The notes beneath the pieces were generated by a model. That model did not search any database. It was not told where the DNA came from and was given only the letters and a program-made list of their open reading frames with translations. From Candidatus Latescibacterota bacterium (GTDB lineage Bacteria; Latescibacterota; UBA2968; UBA8231), in the NCBI GenBank assembly GCA_022819745.1, contig JAJEGS010000058.1, forward strand, positions 1-64,000: DNA of 64,000 bases, written 5' to 3'. The position numbers were made by a program, and so were the translations under genes. Shown piece after piece: positions 38,174-46,783 of the stretch (the first letter of the stretch is position 1; every line of letters begins with the position of its first letter).

Positions 38174-38554
38174 TTGTATCTCCTCGATACCGATGTACTC
38201 ATTGACATTCAGCGCGAGCATACTCCAGCGCTGACTTGGTTTGCTGGCTTGACCGAACTTCCGGCTGTGCCTGGCTTCGTGATCATGGAACTGATTCAGG
38301 ACGCCCAAAATGCTGGGCAGGTTCAGCGGGCGTTGAAATTAGTCGCGCCCTTACCAGTGGTGTGGCCCACCGCTGCTGACTGCCAACGTGCCTTGACTGA
38401 TTTTACGTCCTATCACCTCTCGCATAACCTAGGCTTGTTGGATGCCTTAATTGCAGCTTGTGCGATTGGTTCGTCAGCGACGCTGTGTACCTTCAACCTC
38501 AAGCATTATCGGATGGTGCCCGGCCTAGGTGTAGCCCAGCCCTATGCCCGGTGA
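38174..38554 (+). CDS. vapC: PIN-domain ribonuclease toxin (VapC)
   Basis: A 126-residue PIN protein with the conserved acidic residues: LLDTDVLID at residues 3-11, MELIQD near 38, and the GLLDALIAACA helix near 94-104. A late Thr/Asn motif (TFNLKHY) completes the site. VapC toxins cleave specific RNAs, often tRNAs. The start is TTG 38174, directly after the antitoxin stop, giving coupled translation. Confidence 0.88.
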   Translation: MYLLDTDVLIDIQREHTPALTWFAGLTELPAVPGFVIMELIQDAQNAGQVQRALKLVAPLPVVWPTAADCQRALTDFTSYHLSHNLGLLDALIAACAIGSSATLCTFNLKHYRMVPGLGVAQPYAR

Positions 38555-38636
38555 AGCACTTTTATGAGAATAAAAATGCAAGTAAATTCCGACTGCATTA
38601 CCACGCCCAAGCCCCCAAGGCCAACGAGGAACCATC

Positions 38637-39773
38637 ATGCCCGCTGAAACCTATGGTATTCTGCTGGTCAGCTTCAGCAAGCACAGCCACCAGCAGCACT
38701 TCATCCCCCTGTATCAGGCCCATCCCCGCCTGCGTATCATCGGCGTCGCCGACTACCCCGACATCGCCCCGGACTTGCGCACCTACAACCAGCAATGGGC
38801 TGGCCAACTCGGCGTGCCCTACTCAGAGGACCTCGACGAGTCCATCGACGACTCAGCCGTCGATATCGTCAGCGTCGGCTGCGAGATCGAACGCCGATCC
38901 GCGCTTATCGTCCGCGCCGCCGAGGCCGACAAGCACCTGTGGATCGACAAGTTTCCTGGGGCCACCCTCGCCGAGTCCGAAGCGTCCGCAGCCGCGGTCG
39001 AGCGCACTGGCGTCCGCGCGATCATCCCCGGCTACGCCTACGGCACCCTCGCCCAACACACCCGCCAAGTCCTCGCCAGCGGCGACTTGGGCACTCTACT
39101 TGGCGTTCACGTCGATGTAATGTTCGGCAAGGGCTGGCCGCGCCCCATAACCCAACGCCGCGCCTTTGTCGCACCCAATGGCCGGTGGAAATACCCCGAT
39201 ATCAAAAGAGAGTTGCTGACAGTGGGTGCATACGCCGTCGGCCTAATCCAAGAATGCCTCGGCCCCATCCGCCACGTCGTCGGCCACGCTGGGGCTTTCT
39301 TCTTCCCCGAACACGGTGCTCACGGCTGCGACGATTTTGGCACCCTGACCATGACCGATGCCGACGGGCGCGTAGCCACCTTGTGCGGCGGGCGCATTGG
39401 CACGGCCTCCCATCCCCAAGGTGGACCGTCACGGGCCTACCTAATCGGCACCCGCCAGAGTGCCACCATCGACGCAAAAAGACCGGCATTGGACGCCTAT
39501 CTGCGCGACTACAGCACCGGCTACGACTATCAGCCCGATCCCAAGGATCCCATGCAGTGGCACGGAGGACCGCCCGTTCCAACCGTCGCCCTATCCGAGG
39601 ACACAGCGGGCCTAGCAGCCGGGCTCGACGATTTGGTCGCCGCTATCGACGACGACCGCCCGACCCGCTATGGCGTGCGCCAAGCGCGCGATTTAATGGA
39701 AATTATTCTCGCTGGCTACCGCGCCGTCGAGTGCAACGCGGCCATTGACCTGCCGCTGGAGCAAAAGCTATGA
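38637..39773 (+). CDS. Gfo/Idh-like protein with degenerate Rossmann motif
   Basis: A 378-residue protein of Gfo/Idh length and layout (ADYPDIAPDLRTY near 42, DIVSVGCEIERR near 80, WIDKFPGATLAES near 103, a C-terminal substrate domain). The N-terminal strand-turn-helix reads ILLVSFSKHSHQQHF in place of the usual GxGxxG dinucleotide motif. Cofactor binding is therefore doubtful, or NAD is bound by other residues. ATG 38637 follows AACGAGGAACC. Its stop overlaps the start of the next gene (ATGA), so the two act together. Confidence 0.75.
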   Translation: MPAETYGILLVSFSKHSHQQHFIPLYQAHPRLRIIGVADYPDIAPDLRTYNQQWAGQLGVPYSEDLDESIDDSAVDIVSVGCEIERRSALIVRAAEADKHLWIDKFPGATLAESEASAAAVERTGVRAIIPGYAYGTLAQHTRQVLASGDLGTLLGVHVDVMFGKGWPRPITQRRAFVAPNGRWKYPDIKRELLTVGAYAVGLIQECLGPIRHVVGHAGAFFFPEHGAHGCDDFGTLTMTDADGRVATLCGGRIGTASHPQGGPSRAYLIGTRQSATIDAKRPALDAYLRDYSTGYDYQPDPKDPMQWHGGPPVPTVALSEDTAGLAAGLDDLVAAIDDDRPTRYGVRQARDLMEIILAGYRAVECNAAIDLPLEQKL

Positions 39774-40606
39774 CTATCGCCCTCAGCGCCCATCCGGCTC
39801 TCAACCCACTCGTCGGCCAACTCACCGCCGCCCTGCCGATCAAGAGCCTATACTATCCAGCGCGTCGGAACCCCAACACCGACCTGCCTTTTTTTAGCGA
39901 CTTGCCAGCCATGCTCCAGGCAACCAGCCCCCGCGTCTGCGCCTTCCTCTCGCCGTATGCAGACCTTCACAACGACGTCCGCACCTGCCTCCAAGCTGGC
40001 GTCGCCGTCCTCTGCGCCGGGCCAGTGCCCAAGGCCAACCAGCCCATCGCCACTGGCGGCATCCATCGCGGGTCGCCCTTGTTTGCCAAGGCGCTACAGA
40101 AGCGGCGCGATCCTTCGTTTGCCGAGCCGGTCTATCTGCGCCTCGTGGCCGGCGTCCAAGAGCCGGGATTGCTACCGGCGTGGTGGGCCGCCTGTGGCCA
40201 GCTAGCCCTTGCCAGCGACCTGCTAGACGAAAGCCCTACCCAAGTACATCTTTGCGCCAACCGTCACGGCCGCGCCTATCAAGTAGTGCTGACCGCCACG
40301 GCTCCCAGCGGCGCGTCGATTCAGATAGTCGTCGCCCCGCAGTCAGCAATCGCCGAGTTGACCTTGTTGGGCCGAGGCGGCGTAATCTCAGCCAGCGCCG
40401 CACACAGCGGAATCGCCCTAGCCAGCGCCAAGGGAACCCAAGTCGTGCCCGACGCGGCAACTCCCCCGGCTGAACTAGCGTGGTTGCGCGATTTTTTGGA
40501 AAAAGAGAATGCGCCGAGCGAGCACTCAGACAACAGCGGCCAAGCCCTGCTCAGCGGCCTGCGGCGGGCGCTGAGGACGCGCCAGCCGGTTTTGGTCACT
40601 TGCTGA
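39770..40606 (+). CDS. Gfo/Idh-related companion protein lacking an NAD motif
   Basis: A 278-residue protein that resembles a shortened Gfo/Idh domain. VCAFLSPYADLHNDVRTCLQAG near 56 followed by VAVLCAGPVPKANQ mirrors the VTPxxxHxxxAxxALEAGKHVLCEKP region, while the preceding N-terminus has no GxGxxG. The C-terminal half has few recognisable features. It overlaps the preceding gene by 4 bases and is likely a partner subunit of it. No certain reaction can be given. Confidence 0.6.
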   Translation: MTIALSAHPALNPLVGQLTAALPIKSLYYPARRNPNTDLPFFSDLPAMLQATSPRVCAFLSPYADLHNDVRTCLQAGVAVLCAGPVPKANQPIATGGIHRGSPLFAKALQKRRDPSFAEPVYLRLVAGVQEPGLLPAWWAACGQLALASDLLDESPTQVHLCANRHGRAYQVVLTATAPSGASIQIVVAPQSAIAELTLLGRGGVISASAAHSGIALASAKGTQVVPDAATPPAELAWLRDFLEKENAPSEHSDNSGQALLSGLRRALRTRQPVLVTC

Positions 40607-40624
40607 GAAGGATGGGGAGACGAT

Positions 40625-40765
40625 TCATGGATCAATGGGCGACTTCATAAAAATGATGCTAAAGGACGCCAAATCCGAGAACAAATAGCAAACTCCAGCG
40701 ATTACAGGTTCATTGGCTAGAAGTCCATCTCCGGTTTCAGGGTCGTATCTCGTCCGAATTCTCAT
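40625..40765 (-). CDS. Possible small protein coupled to an antitoxin-like gene
   Basis: A 46-residue frame whose ATG overlaps the stop of the gene at 40762-40935 (ATGA). It begins MRIRTRYDPETGDG, which recalls the start of small DUF2283-like proteins, and then becomes hydrophobic. The overlap argues for translation, but the length and lack of a clear family make it uncertain. It may be a remnant of a longer gene. Confidence 0.35.
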   Translation of the reverse strand: MRIRTRYDPETGDGLLANEPVIAGVCYLFSDLASFSIIFMKSPIDP

Positions 40766-40935
40766 GCTTCCTGATTTGTAGGCTGAGGAGTTTGGGAGAA
40801 ATCGACAACCTTAGACCCATGCTCCTGCTCTTTCTGTCGCAACGCTGTCGCCAAGCGATCAAGATCATATTCAAATTGCCGGGCCAGTTCGTCTTTCGCC
40901 TTCCATACCTCTTCAATTATTTCATCTTTCATCAT
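40762..40935 (-). CDS. Small antitoxin-like protein paired with a PIN gene
   Basis: A 57-residue, highly charged helical protein beginning MMKDEIIEEVWKAKDELAR and including a VVDFSQ segment near the end. Short proteins of this pattern are regularly found next to PIN-domain toxins. GGGAGAAG lies upstream of ATG 40935, and the start overlaps the PIN gene stop (ATGA at 40932-40935). Antitoxin activity is inferred from the pairing. Confidence 0.65.
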   Translation of the reverse strand: MMKDEIIEEVWKAKDELARQFEYDLDRLATALRQKEQEHGSKVVDFSQTPQPTNQEA

Positions 40936-41411
40936 AGATCTTCTCCCATGAGTTCTTGTGGAGTACAGATTTCCGGACAATAATGACTATACAGCCTACA
41001 AAGTTCACGGATGCTTGGTTTCATCTCCGCGTTATCGATATGTTTGAAGTTCCAAGTCATAAGATAATCGATGCGATGAACAGCAGAGAACGCGATATGA
41101 AGCGCATCATCTATTGCTTTTTCCGGTAAGGGGCCTTCGTTTATCATTTTCCGGGCTAACTCAACCGCAGAATCTGTCGTTGTGAGTATAGGTATTCCCT
41201 CTAGGGCATTCAGTCGTTGACGGGCGGCTTCCGCATCACCTTTATGGGCTTCGGACAGCACCAACTCAGAAGTAAATAAATCAAAATGGGTACGTCGATG
41301 GGCCCACCATTCTCTTGTAAGCTCTTGCCAAGCCGCAGCCAAGATATTTTTCGATGGCTTGGCCGTAAGGTAGCTGATGATCGTCGTCTCAATATAAACT
41401 TTTTTCACCAC
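40932..41411 (-). CDS. PIN-like domain toxin (YIETTI type)
   Basis: A 159-residue PIN-like protein. It opens KVYIETTIISYLTAKPSK, has SELVLSEAHKGD near 67, AIDDALHIAFSA near 118, and ends MTWNFKHI...CTPQELMG. The first acidic position is Glu rather than the common Asp, a known variant group of VapC-like proteins. It is expected to be a ribonuclease toxin. The small charged protein downstream is its likely antitoxin. Confidence 0.8.
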   Translation of the reverse strand: MVKKVYIETTIISYLTAKPSKNILAAAWQELTREWWAHRRTHFDLFTSELVLSEAHKGDAEAARQRLNALEGIPILTTTDSAVELARKMINEGPLPEKAIDDALHIAFSAVHRIDYLMTWNFKHIDNAEMKPSIRELCRLYSHYCPEICTPQELMGEDL

Positions 41412-41461
41412 GCTTCTACTTTTTCAAGAGTTTTCGTGGCCTTGCCCGAGTCGGCGTACCA

Positions 41462-41755
41462 TCATTTCGGCAGCCCTTGCTCGTCGTATAGCTCCTCTTG
41501 CCAAACTTTGGACGGCGGATGGTCGTCATCGTAAGGATATTTCGCACGCAACTGGCGACCGACTTCTAACCAATGCGCCTTCTCCTCGGTGATTTCTTCC
41601 GGCGTCATCTTACGCCTCAATGGAGGAACTTTTGCGTCCAAGTCATCCAAGGCCATTTTCAGCACCCGCTCGTGAGGATCGGGGTCAGTAAGAGCCAACC
41701 GTTCCGCCAATGCCTCGATTTGGGCCTCCATTTCTGGTTTCAGAGTCGTAGACAT
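41462..41755 (-). CDS. Putative orphan antitoxin (VapB/addiction-module type)
   Basis: A 97-residue protein with an N-terminal MSTTLKPEMEAQIEALAERL helix and a Glu/Lys-rich central part resembling addiction-module antitoxins of the Rv0623/VapB style. No VapC frame follows directly. Fifty bases later the PIN gene at 40932-41411 begins, which already has its own partner. The gene may therefore be orphaned, or may share that toxin. Confidence 0.6.
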   Translation of the reverse strand: MSTTLKPEMEAQIEALAERLALTDPDPHERVLKMALDDLDAKVPPLRRKMTPEEITEEKAHWLEVGRQLRAKYPYDDDHPPSKVWQEELYDEQGLPK

Positions 41756-41770
41756 AGAGTACCTCTTCTC

Positions 41771-44700
41771 CTATTCTAATGAGCGAAACTCCGTCAACAA
41801 GCGCGCAGCCCGCTGCTTAGCTTGGGCCGCCGACGCCTCTTTTACATGCTCGTACCCACGAATGCCGTCCGGCAACTCGGCGATTTCCACGGCCAGCCCA
41901 TAGCTTTCTTCGGCCAGCACCGGCAAGACCTCTTCGATCAACCCGCAGTACCAACCAATCAGTTCGCGTTCCAAGCGGCGTGCCTCCGTGCGTCCGAAGA
42001 GGTCGAAGGCGGTTCCCCTCAACCCCTTCAGCCGGCTCAGCAGCACCAGCGCCGGGCGCATGCCCTTGCCGAAGCCGATCTTGCCCTTGAGCAAGCGCCG
42101 CATCGTAGGCGGATGCAGTTGCCGGACGATTTCCACCTCCCCGTCAAACAGGGCGCGCATCCGCTCCTCGCTGTTGTTGCGCGTCGCCAACCGCGCAACC
42201 TCGTATTCGTCCTTGTACGCCATCAGCTTGTACAGGCCCCGCACCACGGCCCGAGTGAGTTGCAAGCCGTGCGATAAGCCCCGATCAACTTCCCACACTT
42301 GGCGCACAAACCCCAAGTAGCGCTGGGCATACGAGACGTCCTGATACGCGCACAACTCGGCCAGCCGCACCCCCAACTCCTTCTGCCCCTCCGCATCTAA
42401 ATCCGCCAACGCGGCCAGCCCCTCGTCGAGCAGCGCCCCAGCAGCCGCGTCATGAGCCAGCCGCTCCTTTACCTCGGCCAACGTTTGGTCCGCAGACACT
42501 TGCTGAGTTCCCAACGCCCGCTCCACCTGCGCCGGATCAGCCACAGCCAAGCGCCCCCAGCGAAAAGCCTGAATATTGTTCTCCACGGCCTGCCCGTTTA
42601 GGACAATGGCCTGCTCAATGGAGGCCGCTTGTAAGGGCAGCACCCCGGCCTGATACGCAGCCCCCAACAGGAGCATGTTGGCAAAAATTGTGTCCGAGAA
42701 CAGCCGCTCGGCCAACCAATAGGTATCGAGGTAGATGTTGTCCTTGCTCGTGCAGCGGTCGATCAGGGCGCGCAGTTGGGCCGCGTCGGGAAAGGGCTGC
42801 ATGCGCGGGTTGCGATTCATCTCCGCGTTGGCGATTTCAGCGGTGCTGACGAAGGCGCGGGTGCGCTCGGGCGCGGCGTATTTGAGGTTGTCCGGCTCGG
42901 ACGCCCGCAGCAGATCAAACCCCAAGTACAGATCGACTTCCCCCGGGAAAAGGCGGTTGAACACGGGCTGCTCGGCGGCGCTTATCACCATCGGCGCTTC
43001 GACCGGCCCGCCCTTTTGCGCCAAGCCAGTGTTGTTGGACAAATACACGTATTTGCCCTCCATCATGGCCGCGTACGCAATGAGATGTGAAATCGTCACC
43101 ACGCCCGTCCCGCCCCGACCCATGGCGAAGATCGCGTACGGCCGGTTCAGCGGGCACTCCGGCGGCTCTGGCAACTCGTCCAAAGGCTCCGGACGACGAC
43201 GGCGCAAACGCGTGCCCTTGGCCGGCTTGACCACGGCAAAGGACGGGCACTCGCCGTCGATGCACAGCCCATCTTGAGCGCATTGGGCCTGCCGAACCTG
43301 CGTCTTGTCGCCGAACTCGGTCGCCACGCTGTAGAGCGCGGCGCAGCCTTCGGACTGGGCGTAACAGTCGCCGCAGCCCTCGCAAATATCCTCGTCAATG
43401 AGCACGTACTCGTCGGGCGTCAAACCTTGGCGGCGGCGACGACGGCCCTTCTCGGTGGCGCATTCCTTGTCGAGGATGAGCACCGTGGTCCCGGCAATCT
43501 CCTTAAACTGCTCAAGGGCCTCGGCGTGGCGCTCCAAGCCGAAAACCTCGATCCGCTCCCCGTCCAAGTGGCGATAGCGCGTAGTATCCTCGCTGACGAT
43601 CCCCACCTTCACTACCCCCAGCCCCAAAAGCTCCTGCACGACATCCGACACCGGCCGCTGTCCCCCAGGCGTCTGCCCACCGGTGAGCGCGACTGCCCCG
43701 TTAAAAAGCAGCAAAAAGGTGATGTTCACTTCGCCTTGGACGCAGCTTTGAATCGCGCCGCGGCCGCTGTGGAAATAGCTTCCGTCGCCCAAGTATTGGT
43801 AGATGTGCTGGTTGCCGTTGAAGGGTGCCCAGCCGCTGTAAATGGACCCACCAGCCCCCATGGTGGGGATGTACAGCACGCCGGAGTCGTAGGCTTCAAT
43901 CGCCCGGATAGAGGAGCAGCCAATGGCCCCCCCAGGCTTTTCGTGCAAATCGCGGAAGGTGTTGTACGGACAGCCGCCGCAGGACATGGGCGTGACGCGG
44001 GGCACGGTCGGATAGGTGCGGTCGAGCACGCGCTGGAGTTCGGCGAGGCGCTCGGGGGATGCCCCCAGACGCGGGCCGAGCTTGAGCGCCAATTCCTCGG
44101 GATCGACTTCGCCGTGCGCCGGAATCAGCGGCTGCCCGTCCTCGTCCCACTGGCCGTACACGGCCTCCACATCCGTTCCCCACAGCGCGGCTTTGACGCC
44201 CTCTTCGACAAAAGGGCCAGGCTCTTCGACCACGTAGATGTGCCGCAGACCTCGGGCGAAGGTGCGCACAACCTCGTAGTCGAGCGGATAGCTCACCGCG
44301 AGGTGCAACATCGGCACGCGCAGCCCCAAATAGTCGAGGGCCTGCCGCACGTCCGCGTAGCTCTTGCCCACAGCGACGATGCCGACCCCACCGCCTGCAT
44401 CCGCATCCACTATGCGGTTGAGGTCGTTGGCGCGGACATACGCTTCCACCAGCGGCCACTTTTCCTCCACCAGTTGCTGCTGCATGGGCAATGCGCCCGT
44501 AGCCATGACGATCTGGTTGAATCGCTTGGCAAACGCGCGCTCGGGCAAGGCGATGTCTGGCCGCACACCGGCCAAATCGACCGTGCTCGCGCCATCGCAC
44601 ACCGGCGTTGCCAGCTTGAGCGCGGTTACCACGCCAGCGTGGCGCGACAGGGCGACCGCGTGCAGCCCCAAGCGAATGACGTCCTCGATGCTGGCCGGAT

Positions 44701-45190
44701 AGAAAATCGGCACCATGCTGCTGCGCAACACCCAATCGCTGGCCCCGGGCGAGACCGAACTCTTGGAGCGGTGATCTTCTCCCGACAGCAGGACCATGGC
44801 TCCGCGTGCCCCCGTGCCGCTGAGGTTGGCCAACCACACCTCGTCGGGAATCCACATCGTGCCGTGCGCCTTGCCGTACCAAAAGGCATCTATGTCCCCA
44901 CTGGCCGCAAACTGGCTGCCTAATACAGCAGAAGCCGCAGTTTTCTCGTTGATGCCGAACTGATGCACCGTGCGCCCCAGTTCGTTGAGCATTTCGAGTT
45001 GGGCGACGACCTTCAGGTCCAGCCCACCCAGCGGCGACCCTTCATAGCCGGTGAAATAGGTCTGGTTGACGTGGCCGGTGGCTTGGTCGCGCTCCTGTTT
45101 TTCGCGCACGAGACGTACAATCGCCTCCATGCCCGTGAGAAAAACCCGGCCATCGCGCTGTAGAAATTTGTCCTGAATGTCCAGCTTCAT
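41771..45190 (-). CDS. Fused indolepyruvate:ferredoxin oxidoreductase (IorA-IorB)
   Basis: A 1139-residue single-chain 2-oxoacid:ferredoxin oxidoreductase. The N-terminal part is the pyrimidine-binding/alpha domain (TYFTGYEGSPLGGLD). A thiamine-diphosphate domain follows (GAGGSIYSGWAPFNGN, then GDGSYFHSGRGA near 490-530). A Cys-rich ferredoxin-like segment (DICEGCGDCYAQSEGC) is near 640. The C-terminal gamma domain begins GRGGTGVVTISHLIAYAAM near 730. It would convert arylpyruvates, from aromatic amino acids, to acyl-CoA with reduction of ferredoxin in the cytoplasm. ATG 45190 is preferred over 45310 because the upstream 40 residues are low-complexity leader. Confidence 0.92.
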   Translation of the reverse strand: MKLDIQDKFLQRDGRVFLTGMEAIVRLVREKQERDQATGHVNQTYFTGYEGSPLGGLDLKVVAQLEMLNELGRTVHQFGINEKTAASAVLGSQFAASGDIDAFWYGKAHGTMWIPDEVWLANLSGTGARGAMVLLSGEDHRSKSSVSPGASDWVLRSSMVPIFYPASIEDVIRLGLHAVALSRHAGVVTALKLATPVCDGASTVDLAGVRPDIALPERAFAKRFNQIVMATGALPMQQQLVEEKWPLVEAYVRANDLNRIVDADAGGGVGIVAVGKSYADVRQALDYLGLRVPMLHLAVSYPLDYEVVRTFARGLRHIYVVEEPGPFVEEGVKAALWGTDVEAVYGQWDEDGQPLIPAHGEVDPEELALKLGPRLGASPERLAELQRVLDRTYPTVPRVTPMSCGGCPYNTFRDLHEKPGGAIGCSSIRAIEAYDSGVLYIPTMGAGGSIYSGWAPFNGNQHIYQYLGDGSYFHSGRGAIQSCVQGEVNITFLLLFNGAVALTGGQTPGGQRPVSDVVQELLGLGVVKVGIVSEDTTRYRHLDGERIEVFGLERHAEALEQFKEIAGTTVLILDKECATEKGRRRRRQGLTPDEYVLIDEDICEGCGDCYAQSEGCAALYSVATEFGDKTQVRQAQCAQDGLCIDGECPSFAVVKPAKGTRLRRRRPEPLDELPEPPECPLNRPYAIFAMGRGGTGVVTISHLIAYAAMMEGKYVYLSNNTGLAQKGGPVEAPMVISAAEQPVFNRLFPGEVDLYLGFDLLRASEPDNLKYAAPERTRAFVSTAEIANAEMNRNPRMQPFPDAAQLRALIDRCTSKDNIYLDTYWLAERLFSDTIFANMLLLGAAYQAGVLPLQAASIEQAIVLNGQAVENNIQAFRWGRLAVADPAQVERALGTQQVSADQTLAEVKERLAHDAAAGALLDEGLAALADLDAEGQKELGVRLAELCAYQDVSYAQRYLGFVRQVWEVDRGLSHGLQLTRAVVRGLYKLMAYKDEYEVARLATRNNSEERMRALFDGEVEIVRQLHPPTMRRLLKGKIGFGKGMRPALVLLSRLKGLRGTAFDLFGRTEARRLERELIGWYCGLIEEVLPVLAEESYGLAVEIAELPDGIRGYEHVKEASAAQAKQRAARLLTEFRSLE

Positions 45191-45309
45191 AAGAGGCTCT
45201 TGAGCTACGCCCTCCCGGTAGCTCTTGTCCGTTATCCTATATTGTATATATAATAGACAACAGTACCACAGACATACGCCACCCTTTAATCCACAACGTA
45301 GAGTTAGCA

Positions 45310-45597
45310 ATGGCCGAAACGATTGACGAACTCACCATCCAGTACGAGGAAGACGGCAAGGTCTTGCGCAAAGAAGTAGCCAAGGAAGTGCTCAGCAAAG
45401 GGGCTTGGGCGACGATTATGTACCTCTACCAAGACCTCAACCGCACAACCGGCGAATACGGCCCGAGCAAAATATCCATTCGCCGCTACCAGAAGCGCGA
45501 CGGCACCTTTTTGCAGCGCAGCAAGTTTGAGGTGTCAAGCGCCGCGCAAGCGCGCGCGATCTGCAGCAAGATACAAGACTGGTTCCCCCCAGAATAG
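45310..45597 (+). CDS. Small conserved-looking protein of unknown function
   Basis: A 95-residue soluble, charged protein (IQYEEDGKVLRKEVAKEVLSK, later SIRRYQKRDGTFLQRSKFEVSS) with no named domain. It starts at ATG 45310, divergent from the oxidoreductase gene, with 119 bases and AT-rich promoter-like sequence (TATATATAA region) between. Codon usage and the regular alpha/beta pattern look genuine. No function is proposed. Confidence 0.7.
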   Translation: MAETIDELTIQYEEDGKVLRKEVAKEVLSKGAWATIMYLYQDLNRTTGEYGPSKISIRRYQKRDGTFLQRSKFEVSSAAQARAICSKIQDWFPPE

Positions 45598-45606
45598 ACG
45601 CGCAGC

Positions 45607-46773
45607 TTACCCTGCTCTGCTAGCGACCTTCACCTTCACGCGGTGCCAGCCTGTGCGGCCATCGTACAGATCGGCTCCAGCGTCGGTCCGCGGCTGGGAG
45701 TCCCCCTCGCTATCCGTTGCCCGCGCGACGATTTCGTACTCGCCCGACGCGGGCAATGCCCATTCGTACGCCCACGTGACCCAAATGTTGGGCAAGCGCT
45801 GGGTGGTAATCTGCGCCTCGTGCCAAGCCCGCCCGCCATTGGTGCTAACCCGCACCGATTCGACCGTGCGCTCGCCAGCCATGGCGATCCCGTGGATGAT
45901 AAACGAGCTGCCTTCGACCCCGCGCAGGGTTTGCAGCACCACTGAAACGCCGCCGTTGGCAGGGTCTTTCACATCGTCCCACACCGACAGGGGCGCGTCA
46001 ATCCGCGAGTTCACGGTCGCCACGGCCTCGTCCGACCACTTGAAGGGCTTGTTCTCGGGCTTGCTTTCCCAGTAGCCTAAATACTCTTCGTCGATCAACT
46101 CGATGCGAGTGATCCACTTGGGCATCTTTTGGCCGTAGTGCCCGGGATTTATCAAGCGCAGGGGAAACCCGTGCTTAGACGGCAGCGGCTCGCCATTCAT
46201 TTCCCAAGCGAGAATCACCTCGTCGCGCAGCGCCCGCTCTAGCGGAATCGACGTGGTATAGCCATCGGAGCTGTCGCTGTAAAACTTGACTCGGATCGCC
46301 TCGCTCTTGATCCCGGCTAGGTTAAGAACCTCAGACAGCGGCGTGCCGCCCCACTCGGCATTGCCCACCAACGGTCCGCCGATCCAGTTGCCAATGCACT
46401 GCATGGTCAAGACCTGCCGCTGCATGGGCAGCGCAGTAATATCCGCGTACGTCAAGCCCGCCAGAGGCTGATCCACCAACCCGTCCACCGCCAAGCGCCA
46501 ACTATTGGCCGAGATCTTCGGGTCGTAGTTTTTCCCGTTAATCGACTGGAGATAGTGCCGCGCATTGGAAGTAATCGGCGGCAGCGGTAGCATGTCTGCC
46601 ATCTTTTCCACGGACATCTCTTCCACGTCCATGTCCATCACGTCCATGTCCGGCCCGGTGGGCATGCTCTTGAAGCGCACCTCGTTGCCGTCGCAACCCC
46701 AAGTGGGGAGAATCGCGGTGGCGATAGCCGCCCCGCTCGACTTGAGAAACTGACGCCTAGTTGATCTATTCAT
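45607..46773 (-). CDS. Tat-exported molybdopterin oxidoreductase (sulfite-oxidase family)
   Basis: A 388-residue enzyme with a Tat motif TRRQFLKSS at the N-terminus and WGC at the end of the signal (possible Tat lipoprotein). A Met/Asp-rich linker (MDVMDMDVEEMSVEKMADM) follows. The molybdopterin domain has QCIGNWIGG near 122-130, with the Mo-ligand Cys, and PLRLINPGHYG near 210. A C-terminal Mo-co dimerisation domain ends the chain. It would oxidise sulfite or reduce or oxidise a similar small substrate in the periplasm. It is co-oriented 11 bases after the beta-barrel gene. Confidence 0.88.
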   Translation of the reverse strand: MNRSTRRQFLKSSGAAIATAILPTWGCDGNEVRFKSMPTGPDMDVMDMDVEEMSVEKMADMLPLPPITSNARHYLQSINGKNYDPKISANSWRLAVDGLVDQPLAGLTYADITALPMQRQVLTMQCIGNWIGGPLVGNAEWGGTPLSEVLNLAGIKSEAIRVKFYSDSSDGYTTSIPLERALRDEVILAWEMNGEPLPSKHGFPLRLINPGHYGQKMPKWITRIELIDEEYLGYWESKPENKPFKWSDEAVATVNSRIDAPLSVWDDVKDPANGGVSVVLQTLRGVEGSSFIIHGIAMAGERTVESVRVSTNGGRAWHEAQITTQRLPNIWVTWAYEWALPASGEYEIVARATDSEGDSQPRTDAGADLYDGRTGWHRVKVKVASRAG

Positions 46774-46783
46774 GACGACTCCT

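Noticed and set aside
43274..44923. Open frame of 549 codons on the plus strand
   Set aside because: It is antisense to the indolepyruvate:ferredoxin oxidoreductase gene and shows no domain or signal of its own.
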